DNA of 64,000 nt. It comes from Molanna angustata (Eukaryota; Arthropoda; Insecta; Trichoptera; Molannidae). A program made the translations under genes and the position numbers. The DNA is taken from positions 33,021,619-33,085,618 of the forward strand of contig OY754970.1 in the NCBI GenBank assembly GCA_963576475.1. Reading direction: 5' to 3'. The notes under the pieces are model-generated. The model saw nothing but the letters and a program-made list of their open reading frames with translations, was not told the origin of the DNA and searched no databases. This document shows positions 11,230 to 24,640 of this stretch, piece by piece (positions within the stretch are counted from its first letter, which is position 1; every line of letters starts with the position of its first letter).

Positions 11230-11990
11230 TAGGTACCTACTCACGAAATTAGGTTATATTGAAATGTCATCAATCAATTTTCTATTGACCTATTTACGTT
11301 TATTGACCAAACTGGTGTGTTCATATTGTCAAATTTTATGCAACTTATTTGTTTTTGATTAAATTCATTGTCATATCAGCAGATGTTATTTATATACGGT
11401 CTCCTACCTTCATAATGCATTTTGTTATGATGAAATTGACGTGACTCACATACAAATCACATACGATTGCGCCAATCTTCTGTTGCATAATTTAATTGCA
11501 TCAATCCATCATTGATAACTTATGTTTATACTTGGTTAGGCAAAGTTGGGTGCATATCAGACATATACATTATACATATTATTAATCCTTTTCTTACCTA
11601 TTTACCTCGTGTCGCACAATTGACCGTAGGTACGCCCTTTTTACTGAATGGACAATTGATCGTGAAGACAATTTATCGTTGCAAGGAAGTTTCAATTATT
11701 TCGAAGAATACACCTTCTAATTAGTATAATAATAATTATAAGATTTTATTTCAGTTCGTGAGCAGGGGGGTGCAATGCAACACAAAACCATACACCTATA
11801 TCACGCACACCTAAACCTAGTGAAGCAGTTTACGTTCCGCATCTAGTTTTTAAGTATCTTTTTTTGTAAAAAAAATATTGTATTGTTAAACTTTGATGTG
11901 TATATATATAATTACTTATGCTACGAAAAAAAACATATCATATATACATCATTTATAAATTAGGTATACCTACATAGGAATGATAAAGAA
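11230..11990. other. AT-rich DNA, nothing recognised
   Basis: The 70-codon frame at 11512-11724 has no recognisable features. GACCGTAGGTACGCCC..GGACAATTGATCG at 11620-11665 distantly resembles the minisatellite words at 12962-13097 in inverted form. Confidence 0.3.
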
Positions 11991-11997
11991 CAACAGA

Positions 11998-12108
11998 GAA
12001 AAATAAGCATAAAGAACAAACTTGACTGGTAGAGATTGCCTGCGGGCAATAAGTCCGCCACGTTGTGTAAAACAATAAAAGTATTTTATTATTATTATTA
12101 TTATTATT
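11998..12108 (+). mobile_element. LINE/SINE 3' tail ending in (TTA)n
   Basis: TGGTAGAGATTGCCTGCGGG and CAATAAGTCCGCCACG are followed by GTGTAAAACAATAAAAGT and (TTA)8. This tail arrangement is very common at the 3' end of non-LTR elements in lepidopteran genomes (general knowledge, not searched). Only the tail is present here. Confidence 0.65.
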
Positions 12109-12110
12109 AA

Positions 12111-12240
12111 ACTTCTTCTTTCCCTTAGCGCTTTTGTCCCGTTTCTATCGGGGTACGCTTTTGACCATGATCCTGGAATTGGCGAGTCTGGTTATTACTT
12201 TGAAGCGACTGCCATCTGACCTTCGTAACCCTTAGAAAGG
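12111..12240 (-). mobile_element. Fragment resembling a LINE 3' end
   Basis: CTTCTTCTTTCCCTTAGCGC starts a segment of higher G+C, directly after the (TTA)n tail. The layout (CTTCTTC then CCC..GCGC) is like the antisense of other LINE 3' ends. There is no intact reading frame. Confidence 0.3.
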
Positions 12241-12961
12241 GGAACCAGACAAATCATGGCTACACATAGCTAGTGATATAAAAATATAAGCATAAAGAAC
12301 AAACAAAAGATAAAAAAGAAAAGAATAACTCATCAATTTGTAAAAACAAAAAATGATAAATAAATATAAACATTATATAACCGTAATAACTTAACTGTAT
12401 AAAAATGTCTATTGAAATCACTTCAGTCACTGCAAAATTGATGCCCATCTTCTGTGAATTAGAGAATCAAGTCACATACCAGCCTCTTGAACAATGGAAT
12501 TGCTGGATCTCCACATCCTCATTCTTGCAGCAGCTATTTTGCTTCTTTGAAGAGCGGCAAAGACATGCACCCCGCGCTATGCAAACATTTGATATGCACT
12601 GCTGAATCTGGGTAACCCGAGCATTATACGAAAGGCATTATTATATTGCACTCTCATAGAATTATAAATCGACATCCATCTTGTTAGGTAAAAAAAAGAA
12701 CAAGAAGAAGTTTAAAAATAGAAGTCTTCTTAAATCTCAAAATGTAGCAAATTTGAACTTGATAATAATCCTATAATAATTATCGCTTATTTTTAAAATC
12801 ACGTTATTATCACTGCCAAGTCCTTGGATTTCTTGTTGTATTTTGAAATCAGAACAGAAGAAGTACTTTTTATTAAAAACTATTTTTTCAAATATGCATG
12901 AAGACGCAATTTCTTAACTAATACGAAAAAAGAAAATGATGAAGTAATTTCTTATACTTCC

Positions 12962-13097
12962 GCACGGTGAATTGTCCATTTGACCAACTGTCCATACGGC
13001 CAACTGTCCATACGGTAAATTGTCCACACGGTCAATTGTCTGTAAGGTCAACTGTCCCCACGGTCAAAAGTCCGTGCAATTGTCCAATCGGTAAAAA
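12962..13097 (+). repeat. Degenerate ~18-bp minisatellite (CGGTCAACTGTCCATA-type)
   Basis: About seven or eight imperfect units of the form CAACTGTCCATACGG / AAATTGTCCACACGG / CAATTGTCTGTAAGG run from 12965 to 13097. GTCC and the CGG spacer are conserved, and other positions drift. Confidence 0.75.
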
Positions 13098-13099
13098 TA

Positions 13100-14517
<1,418 letters not shown>

Positions 14518-14518
14518 C

Positions 14519-15736
<1,218 letters not shown>

Positions 15737-15764
15737 ACAACGTTTGACTGTCACAAGGAAATAA

Positions 15765-15904
15765 TTATTTTTATTGTCTTTCGGGCAACTAACGAGTTCT
15801 ATGTCAAATATTAGTTTATCATGTACCGAATGATTTAGAAGACTTACATATGTTGTAGATCGTCATCAAAAAATCTATTGCTTCTAAGTGTGTCAAATAT
15901 CAAT
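15765..15904 (-). mobile_element. SINE family C, 3' tail flanking the satellite
   Basis: CGGGCAACTAACGAGTTCTA and TGTCAAATATTAGTTT match the reverse complement of the 3' end of the SINE at 28078-28275. TGTCAAATATCAATTTAACA at 15893 repeats part of this just before the first satellite monomer. This marks the 3' end of one SINE insertion whose body became the 79-bp array; its tRNA-like head is at 20336-20440. Confidence 0.65.
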
Positions 15905-17440
15905 TTAACAAGCACCTAATAACGTGTTTCCATATTCAGGAGACATGATTTTTATAGTAACAGGTCCAGACTGAACACACAATTTAACACGCACCTAATA
16001 ACGTGTTGCCATATTCTGGAAACATCATATTTATAGTAATAGATCCAGACTGAACACACAATTTAACACGCACCTAATAACGTGTTGCCATATTCTGGAA
16101 ACATCATATTTATAGTAATAGATCCAGACTGAACACACAATTTAACACGCACCTAATAACGTGTTGCCATATTCTGGAAACATCATATTTATAGTAATAG
16201 ATCCAGACTGAACACACAATTTAACACGCACCTAATAACGTGTTGCCATATTCTGGAGACATGATTTTTATAGTAACAGATCCAGACTGAACACACAATT
16301 TAACACGCACCTAATAACGTGTTGCCATATTCTGGAAACATCATATTTATAGTAATAGATCCAGACTGAACACACAATTTAACACGCACCTAATAACGTG
16401 TTGCCATATTCTGGAGACATGATTTTTATAGTAACAGATCCAGACTGAACACACAATTTAACACGCACCTAATAACGTGTAGCCATATTCTGGAAACATC
16501 ATATTTATAGTAATAGATCCATACTGAACACACAATTAAACACGCACCTAATAACGTGTTGCCATATTCTGGAAACATCATATTTATAGTAATAGATCCA
16601 GACTGAACACACAATTTAACACGCACCTAATAACGTGTTGCCATATTCTGGAGACATGATTTTTATAGTAACAGATCCAGACTGAACACACAATTTAACA
16701 CGCACCTAATAACGTGTTGCCATATTCTGGAAACATCATATTTATAGTAATAGATCCAGACTGAACACACAATTTAACACGCACCTAATAACGTGTTGCC
16801 ATATTCTGGAGACATGATTTTTATAGTAACAGATCCAGACTGAACACACAATTTAACACGCACCTAATAACGTGTAGCCATATTCTGGAAACATCATATT
16901 TATAGTAATAGATCCATACTGAACACACAATTAAACACGCACCTAATAACGTGTTGCCATATTCTGGAAACATCATATTTATAGTAATAGATCCAGACTG
17001 AACACACAATTTAACACGCACCTAATAACATGTTGCCATATTCTGGAGACATGATTTTTATAGTAACAGATCCAGACTGAACACACAATTTAACACGCAC
17101 CTAATAACGTGTAGCCATATTCTGGAAACATCATATTTATAGTAATAGATCCAGACTGAACACACAATTAAACACGCACCTAATAACGTGTTGCCATATT
17201 CTGGAAACATCATATTTATAGTAATAGATCCAGACTGAACACACAATTTAACACGCACCTAATAACGTGTTGCCATATTCTGGAGACATGATTTTTATAG
17301 TACCTAACAGATCCAGACTGAACACACAATTTAACACGCACCTAATAACGTGTTGCCATATTCTGGAGACATGATTTTTATAGTAACAGATCCAGACTGA
17401 ACACACAATTTAACACGCACCTAATGACGTGTTGCCATAT

Positions 17441-17926
17441 ATGTATGTATATGTATGTGTATGTATGTGTATATGTGTACATATGTGTGTGTGTATGTAT
17501 GTGTATATGTGTATGTGTGTGTATAAGTATGCGTATATTATATGTGTGTATGTTGTATATGTGTATGTGTGTGTATGTATGTGTATGTGTATGCGTATAT
17601 GTGTATTTGTATATATGAATTTTTTTTCTCCTTTTTATATAAATTTTGGTTTGTATTCTATATTCACTAAAAAAAAAAAATAAACTTTAATCATTTGTAT
17701 GTATTAGCTGTAAGTTGAACTTGATTTACAATTTATTAAATGATTCTATTATTATAAGTAAAATGTATGTAATATGTAAAATGTAGATATGTTATTTGCT
17801 CCTGTCCCAAGCACAAGTTTTTAACTTTATTAGGACAGTGCCTTTTGAAAAAAAAACTGTATTAATTTAAATTTTTGTACTATGTGTCTGTTCATATTAT
17901 GTATACTCAATAAAAAAAAATGATGT
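17441..17926 (+). repeat. Insert 1 in the satellite: (TATG/TG)n plus ~310-bp unique segment
   Basis: The insert replaces the middle of one monomer after GTTGCCATAT. It has ~180 bp of ATGTATGTGTATG-type repeat, then a segment with CTCCTGTCCCAAGCACAAG and AGGACAGTGCC (a CTGTCC/GGACAG hairpin), and ends in CAATAAAAAAAAATGATG. The hairpin plus A-rich end is reminiscent of a LINE 3' UTR. Confidence 0.8.
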
Positions 17927-18368
17927 TTATAGTAATAGATCCAGACTGAACACACAATTTAACACGCACCTAATAACGTGTTGCCATATTCTGGAAACAT
18001 CATATTTATAGTAATAGATCCAGACTGAACACACAATTTAACACGCACCTAATAACGTGTTATAACCATAAGATCGATCGATCCATACTGAACACACAAT
18101 TAAACACGCACCTAATAACGTGTTGCCATATTCTGGAAACATCATATTTATAGTAATAGATCCAGACTGAACACACAATTTAACACGCACCTAATAACGT
18201 GTTGCCATATTCTGGAGACATGATTTTTATAGTTACAGATCCAGACTGAACACACAATTTAACACGCACCTAATAACGTGTTGCCATATTCTGGAGACAT
18301 GATTTTTATAGTAACAGATCCAGACTGAACACACAATTTAACACGCACCTAATAACGTGTTGCCATAT

Positions 18369-18858
18369 ATGTATGTATATGTATGTTTATGTATGTGTAT
18401 ATGTGTACATATGTGTGTGTGTGTATGTATGTGTATATGTGTATGTGTGTGTATAAGTATGTGTATATTATATGTGTGTATGTTGTATATGTGTATGTGT
18501 GTGTATGTATGTGTATGTGTATGCGTATATGTGTATTTGTATATATGAATTTTTTTTCTCCTTTTTATATAAATTTTGGTTTGTATTCTATGTATATTCA
18601 CTAAAAAAAAAAAATAAACTTTAATCATTTGAATGTATTAGCTGTAAGTTGAACTTGATTTACAATTTATTAAATGATTCTATTATTATAAAAAAATGTA
18701 TGTAATATGTAAAATGTAGATACGTTATTTGCTCCTGTCCCAAGCACAAGTTTTTAACTTTAATAGGACAGTGCCTTTTGAAAAAAAAACTGTATTAATT
18801 TAAATTTTTGTACTTTGTGTCTGTTCATATTATGTATACTCAATAAAAAAAATGATGT
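18369..18858 (+). repeat. Insert 2 in the satellite, same sequence and junctions as insert 1
   Basis: About 490 bp, near-identical to 17441-17926, at the same position within the 79-bp monomer. It therefore spread by amplification of the array, not by independent insertion. Confidence 0.85.
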
Positions 18859-19474
18859 TTATAGTAATAGATCCAGACTGAACACACAATTTAACACGCA
18901 CCTAATAACGTGTTGCCATATTCTGGAAACATCATATTTATAGTAATAGATCCAGACTGAACACACAATTTAACACGCACCTAATAACGTGTTGCCATAT
19001 TCTGGAGACATGATTTTTATAGTAACAGATCCAGACTGAACACACAATTTAACACGCACCTAATAACGTGTTGCCATATTCTGGAAATATCATATTTATA
19101 GTAATAGATCCAGACTGAACACACAATTTAACACGCACCTAATAACGTGTTGCCATATTCTGGAGACATGATTTTTATAGTAACAGATCCAGACTGAACA
19201 CACAATTTAACACGCACCTAATAACGTGTAGCCATATTCTGGAAACATCATATTTATAGTAATAGATCCATACTGAACACACAATTAAACACGCACCTAA
19301 TAACGTGTTGCCATATTCTGGAAACATCATATTTATAGTAATAGATCCAGACTGAACACACAATTTAACACGCACCTAATAACGTGTTGCCATATTCTGG
19401 AGACATGATTTTTATAGTAACAGATCCAGACTGAACACACAATTTAACACGCACCTAATAACGTGTTGCCATAT

Positions 19475-19958
19475 ATGTATGTATATGTATGTGTATGTAT
19501 GTGTATATGTGTACATATTTGTGTGTGTATGTATGTGTATATGTGTATGTGTGTGTATAAGTATGCGTATATTATATGTGTGTATGTTGTTTATGTGTAT
19601 TTGTGTGTATGTATGTGTATGTGTATGCGTATATGTGTATTTGTATATATGATTTTTTTTTTCTCCTTTTTATATAAATTTTGGTTTGTATTCTATATTC
19701 ACTAAAAAAAAATAAACTTTAATCATTTGTATCTATTATCTGTAAGTTGAACTTGATTTACAATTTATTAAATGATTCTATTATTATAAGTAAAATGTAT
19801 GTAATATGTAAAATGTAGATATGTTATTTGCTCCTGTCCCAAGCACAAGTTTTTAACTTTATTAGGACAGTGCCTTTTGAAAAAAAAACTGTATTAATTT
19901 AAATTTTTGTACTATGTGTCTGTTCATATTATGTATACTCATTAAAAAAAAATGATGT
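19475..19958 (+). repeat. Insert 3 in the satellite, same sequence and junctions as inserts 1 and 2
   Basis: About 484 bp. Same left junction (GTTGCCATAT) and right junction (GATGTTTATAGTAATAG) as the other two. The spacing between inserts differs (about 930 and 1105 bp), so copy number of 79-bp monomers varies between them. Confidence 0.85.
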
Positions 19959-20335
19959 TTATAGTAATAGATCCAGACTGAACACACAATTTAACACGCA
20001 CCTAATAACGTGTTGCCATATTCTGGAAACATCATATTTATAGTAATAGATCCAGACTGAACACACAATTTAACACGCACCTAATAACGGGTTATAACCA
20101 TAACACGTTATTAGGTGTTTCCAGAATAACCATATTCTGGAAACATCATATTTATAGTAATAGATCCAGACTGAACACACAATTTAACACGCACCTAATA
20201 ACGTGTTGCCATATTCTGGAAACATCATATTTATAGTAATAGATCCTGACTGAACACACAATTTAACACGCACCTAATAACGTGTTGCCATATTCTGGAA
20301 ACATCATATTTATAGTAACAGATCCAGACTGAATA

Positions 20336-20440
20336 CACAGTTTAAAACTGTGTCTCCACCGGGAATCGAACTCGGAACCACTCTATTGGGAGATATCAAA
20401 CCAACTGCTTCGGTAATTGAACTCTGTAACTTCAGCTCAG
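20336..20440 (-). mobile_element. SINE family C, tRNA-like head at the right end of the satellite
   Basis: On the minus strand: AACTGAGCTGAAGTTACAGA (A-box region), ..GGTTTGATATCTCCC.., then GTTCCGAGTTCGATTCCCGG (B-box) and TGGAGACACAG. The order is the same as the head of the SINE at 28078-28150, which reads GGTGGAGACACTG after its B-box. It joins directly to the last satellite monomer. Confidence 0.75.
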
Positions 20441-20977
20441 TTGTTAGATAACCAAATAATCCTAGAAGATCAATTATAATATTGAAGAAATAAATAGGTA
20501 CAGTTATTACATTTATTAAAAATGTGACTGTATTTAGGTACCTACTTGAAAAAAAAAATGATATTAGAGCTTATAAAATATTGTCAATAAATTAATTTAA
20601 TAACATAAATTTCTTGAAGTTATTATGAAAAAAGAATATTTTTTAATGTTTCCTTAAATAATTAAGCACTTAAAAATATATATGTACATCTCAAATTTTG
20701 AGGTCATTATTACAAACAACTGTGAATACTAAAAAGAATATTAAAAAATAAACCATTGATTCGCGGTGTTTATCTTTAATTTGGGTTATACATATGTTTG
20801 TCGTTTGATATTGACATAGTATAAAATATTTTGTCATATAATATGTAGTGCTAATTTTTTGTTCATTTTCCTTGTTTACATAAAACTAGTTATACCGGAA
20901 GGAACGACATGTTTTGGCAAGATATTTATAAACCATTGCAATTTCATTAATAAATATATAATCATTCTATTGATATT
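20441..20977. other. AT-rich spacer, nothing recognised
   Basis: Separates the satellite from the three-copy element at 20978. No supported features. Confidence 0.4.
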
Positions 20978-21919
20978 CCAACTGTCGATTTGTTCAGGAG
21001 AACTTTGTTCTCTTAACATATCGACAATGTATCAAGCCAGAATACGCGAGAATTGTATGGAGAGGTCTACTTTTTTCACGGCTTTTCCAACTTTGAAGTC
21101 AAAAAACACCAACTTAGAGGCTTCGCAGCATATATGTTCCATACACGGATTTACTCAGAATTCGGAGTAGAACATTTCGTGTGTCTGTGTGTGTGTGTGT
21201 CTGTGTGTGTGTCTGTGTGTGTGTGTGTCTGTGTGTGTGTCTGTGTGTCCGTCCCCCCCTTATAACTTTTGATCCGCTCAATTTACAGAGCCTAAAATTT
21301 CAGAATATATAAACAGTTACAGGCCTACAAAACTTTTATACTCGGAATTTTGAATTTTTGTTTCAGTCAGGGGTTATCAACTTTTGAATTTTTATTTTAT
21401 TTTTCCATATATCTCAGAAACCATAAACGGTAGAACGCTGAAAATTGGTACAAACATAGACAAACACAAAATCTCAAATTAGTTTTTTCAAAAAAATTTC
21501 AGGGTTTCTCAAACATTTTTTATTAAGAAAAATATTTTTTTTATGATAAATTTATGAGTTTAACTGCCTATATTTCCAAAACTTTTACAATTATCGAAAA
21601 AAGCCGAAACACCCCAACTAGATAATTTAATTTTCTATAAAAAATATTAACATTGTAGTAGAAGATCTCAATTTTTTTTTAACAATTTTTTTAAAAATTG
21701 AATTTAGTGACGACATCGCTTCATACATTTTGTATGGCAGTCGCCTATACACAATATGTAAGAAGACTTAATAGTTTGTTACTTCATCTCCAAACATACA
21801 TACATACCATCATGCAATTTGCATATTCTGGGTAGGAAAAAGGATCTTCTTCCATACTATCCTATCTTGACATACATACCTACATATGTTGTATAGAAAA
21901 CAAAATATCTGAAAATATT
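20978..21919 (+). mobile_element. Palindrome-ended element, copy 1 (3'-truncated)
   Basis: Starts CCAACTGTCGATTTGTTCAG. The first ~48 bases include a 42-nt imperfect palindrome (20984-21025, outer arms GTCGAT/ATCGAC, inner hairpin GAGAAC-TTT-GTTCTC). A (GT)n/CTGTGTGT tract (21178-21250) and ~650 bp of AT-rich body follow. The copy stops after CTGAAAATATT, about 105 bp short of the other copies, and the next copy starts immediately. No transposase frame; short frames through the GT tract are artefacts. Confidence 0.75.
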
Positions 21920-22967
21920 CCAACTGTCGATTTGTTCAGGAGAACTTTGTTCTCTTAACATATCGACAATGTATCAAGCCAGAATACGCGAGAATTGTAT
22001 GGAGAGGTCTACTTTTTTCATGGATTTTCCAACTTTGAAGTCAAAAAACACCAACTTAGAGGCTTCGCAGCATATATGTTCCATACACGGATTTACTCAG
22101 AATTCGGAGTAGAACATTTCGTGTGTCTGTGTGTGTGTGTGTCTGTGTGTGTGTCTGTGTGTGTGTGTGTCTGTGTGTGTGTCTGTGTGTCCGTCCCCCC
22201 CTTATAACTTTTGATCCGCTCAATTTACAGAGCCTAAAATTTCAGAATATATAAACAGTTACAGGCCTACAAAACTTTTATACTTGGAATTTTGAATTTT
22301 TGTTTCAGTCAGGGGTTATCAACTTTTGAATTTTTATTTTATTTTTCCATTTATCTCAGAAACCATAAACGGTAGAACGCTGAAAATTGGTACAAACATA
22401 GACAAATATAAAATCTCAAATTTGTTTTTCAAAAAAATTCCAGGGTTTCTCAAACATTTTTTATTAAGAAAAATATTTTTTTTATGATAAATTTATGAGT
22501 TTAACTGCCTATATTTCCAAAACTTTTACAATTATCGAAAAAAGCCGAAACACCCCAACTAGATAATTTAATTTTCTATAAAAAATATTAACATTGTAGT
22601 AGAAGATCTCAATTTTTTTTTAACAATTTTTTTAAAAATTGAATTTAGTGACGACATCGCTTCATACATTTTGTATGGCAGTCGCCTATACACAATATGT
22701 AAGAAGACTTAATAGTTTGTTACTTCATCTCCAAACATACATACATACCATCATGCAATTTGCATATTCTGGGTAGGAAAAAGGATCTTCTTCCATACTA
22801 TCCTATCTTGACATACATACCTACATATGTTGTATAGAAAACAAAATATCTGAAAATATTCAATAATTTGTATCTATGGGTTTATAGTTTGGTACATATT
22901 CTTCAACTATACATACTATCGCTATCGACAGTTGGATCTCATGTGTTACATGCAACTAGTTCATAAT
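21920..22967 (+). mobile_element. Palindrome-ended element, copy 2 (complete)
   Basis: Starts CCAACTGTCGAT and has the inverse ATCGACAGTTGG at 22924-22935, then ATCTCATGTGTTACATGCAACTAGT with a CATGT-GTT-ACATG hairpin. The element is ~1.0 kb and nearly identical to copies 1 and 3. The 12-bp inverted ends suggest a TIR element. The subterminal hairpin followed by CTAG also resembles a Helitron-like 3' end. The class is unresolved. Confidence 0.75.
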
Positions 22968-23991
22968 CCAACTGTCGATTTGTTCAGGAGAACTTTGTTC
23001 TCTTAACATATCGACAATGTATCAAGCCAGAATACGCGAGAATTGTATGGAGAGGTCTACTTTTTTCATGGATTTTCCAACTTTGAAGTCAAAAAACACC
23101 AACTTAGAGGCTTCGCAGCATATATGTTCCATACACGGATTTACTCAGAATTCGGAGTAGAACATTTCGTGTGTCTGTGTGTGTGTGTGTCTGTGTGTGT
23201 GTGTGTCTGTGTGTCTGTGTGTCCGTCCCCCCCTTATAACTTTTGATCCGCTCAATTTACAGAGCCTAAAATTTCAGAATATATAAAAAGTTACAGGCCT
23301 ACAAAACTTTTATACTCGTAATTTTGAATTTTTGTTTCAGTCAGGGGTTATCAACTTTTGAATTTTTATTTTATTTTTCCATATATCTCAGAAACCATAA
23401 ACGGTAGAACGCTGAAAATTGGTACAAACATAGACAAATACAAAATCTCAAATTAGTTTTTTCAAAAAAATTCCAGGGTTTCTCAAACATTTTTTATTAA
23501 GAAAAATATTTTTTTTATGATAAATTTATGAGTTTAACTGCCTATATTTCCAAAACTTTTACAATTATCGAAAAAGCCGAAACACCCCAACTAGATAATT
23601 TAATTTTCTATAAAAAATATTAACATTGTAGTAGAAGATCTCAATTTTTTTTTAACAATTTTTTTAAAAATTGAATTTAGTGACGACATCGCTTCATACA
23701 TTTTGTATGGCAGTCGCCTATACACAATATGTAAGAAGACTTAATAGTTTGTTACTTCATCTCCAAACATACATACATACCATCATGCAATTTGCATATT
23801 CTGGGTAGGAAAAAGGATCTTCTTCCATACTATCCTATCTTGACATACATACCTACATATGTTGTATAGAAAACAAAATATCTGAAAATATTCAATAATT
23901 TGTATCTATGGGTTTATAGTTTGGTACATATTCTTCAACTATACATACTATCGCTATCGACAGTTGGATCTCATGTGTTACATGCAACTAG
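22968..23991 (+). mobile_element. Palindrome-ended element, copy 3 (complete)
   Basis: Same start and end as copy 2 (inverted end at 23956-23967, final CTAGT at 23987-23991), with a shorter GT tract. The 3' flank is AATAATAAATTC. A diverged relative in opposite orientation is at 32555-33235, and flanking pieces of another surround the LINE at 47467. Confidence 0.75.
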
Positions 23992-24207
23992 TAATAATAA
24001 ATTCTTCTTTTGAAGTAAGTACCCTTCATAAGACTGTATTTATTATGTGATGATTTCGTGTTTGTTTAAGAAATGTGCTTCATTAGATAATATCATCTGT
24101 GAATAGTTTGTCATATATTTTTATCGATTTTATTATTATATTTTTAAAGTAGGAATATTATGTCCTTGTATCATTATACGTTTTCTAAACTAAGCATAAA
24201 TGCTTGT

Positions 24208-24412
24208 GCTATAGGTGAAGGAAGTCGGTCGTGGAACTCGTGACCACTGGATTAATAGCCCAGTGCGCTATAGGTGAAGGAAGTTGGTCGTGGAACTCGT
24301 GACCACTGGATTAATAACCCAGTGCGCTATAGGTGAAGGAAGTCGGTCGTGGAACTCGTGACCACTGGATTAATAGCCCAGTGCGCTATCCGCTCTGCCA
24401 CCAACCATCTTA
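24208..24412 (-). mobile_element. SINE family A head, tandemly triplicated (59-bp unit)
   Basis: Three head-to-tail copies of a 59-bp unit (GCTATAGGTGAAGGAAGTCG ... TAATAGCCCAGTGC) begin at 24208, 24267 and about 24326. The last continues into GCTATCCGCTCTGCCACCAACC, the tRNA 5' half. On the minus strand this is the anticodon arm, B-box and start of the body of SINE A, with anticodon loop CTATTAA. Only the rightmost copy retains the A-box. Confidence 0.8.
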
Positions 24413-24516
24413 TTTTTAGTTGAGCTATAGGTAATAATTCTATTCAAGCTTTCGTGTTTCTTAAGTTGGTTGGAATTCATTAGATTCGGTAATAAATCCT
24501 GCATTAAAATCAATTC

Positions 24517-24640
24517 CATCTATAGTTTCCGTCAAACTTCTTGAGCCATTTCACTGTGGAAGGGGGCGGTTTTCACATATACCAACCAAGCAAAAATACA
24601 TAAATTTGCGCTCTGCGCACCCACGTGACTGGTTCAAGTT
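24517..24640 (-). repeat. Interspersed repeat family D
   Basis: TTCTTGAGCC..TTTCAC..TGG then GGGGGCGGTT, ATACCAACCAAGCAAAA and AAATTTGCGCTCTGCGCACC. Homologous to 32118-32235 (same orientation) and 59575-59700 (opposite). In the last two the sequence adjoins an AGCTCAG-type tRNA-like box, so it may be another SINE. Confidence 0.65.

Larger units (their letters stand above)
15905..20335 (-). repeat. 79-bp satellite array derived from a SINE body
   Basis: The monomer is 79 bp (plus-strand landmark ACACGCACCTAATAACGTGT, recurring every 79 bp). Two main variants alternate irregularly: one with GAAACATCATATTTATAGTAATAG and one with GAGACATGATTTTTATAGTAACAG. Identical longer blocks recur 5 and 3 monomers apart (16426, 16821, 17058), indicating higher-order amplification. 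Read on the minus strand, the monomer aligns along its whole length with bases ~28155-28255 of a SINE (TTCAGTCTG...GGCAAC..GTTATT.GGTGCGTGTT). Three ~487-bp inserts interrupt it (separate entries), and small inversions occur near 18060 and 20098-20130. The 66-codon minus frames through it are not genes. Confidence 0.9.

Noticed and set aside
12405..12605. Plus-strand frame of 66 codons
   Set aside because: No domain, no splice context, and no codon pattern above background; both strands look equally random.
16426..19375. Repeated 66-codon minus-strand frame (MRVKLCVQSGS...) appearing four times
   Set aside because: It is the 79-bp satellite read in one frame; identical because the DNA repeats are identical.
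21053..23246. Repeated ~70-codon frames starting MYGEVYFFHGFS
   Set aside because: They lie in the 1-kb mobile element and run into a (GT)n tract; no domain and no conservation apart from the DNA repeat itself.
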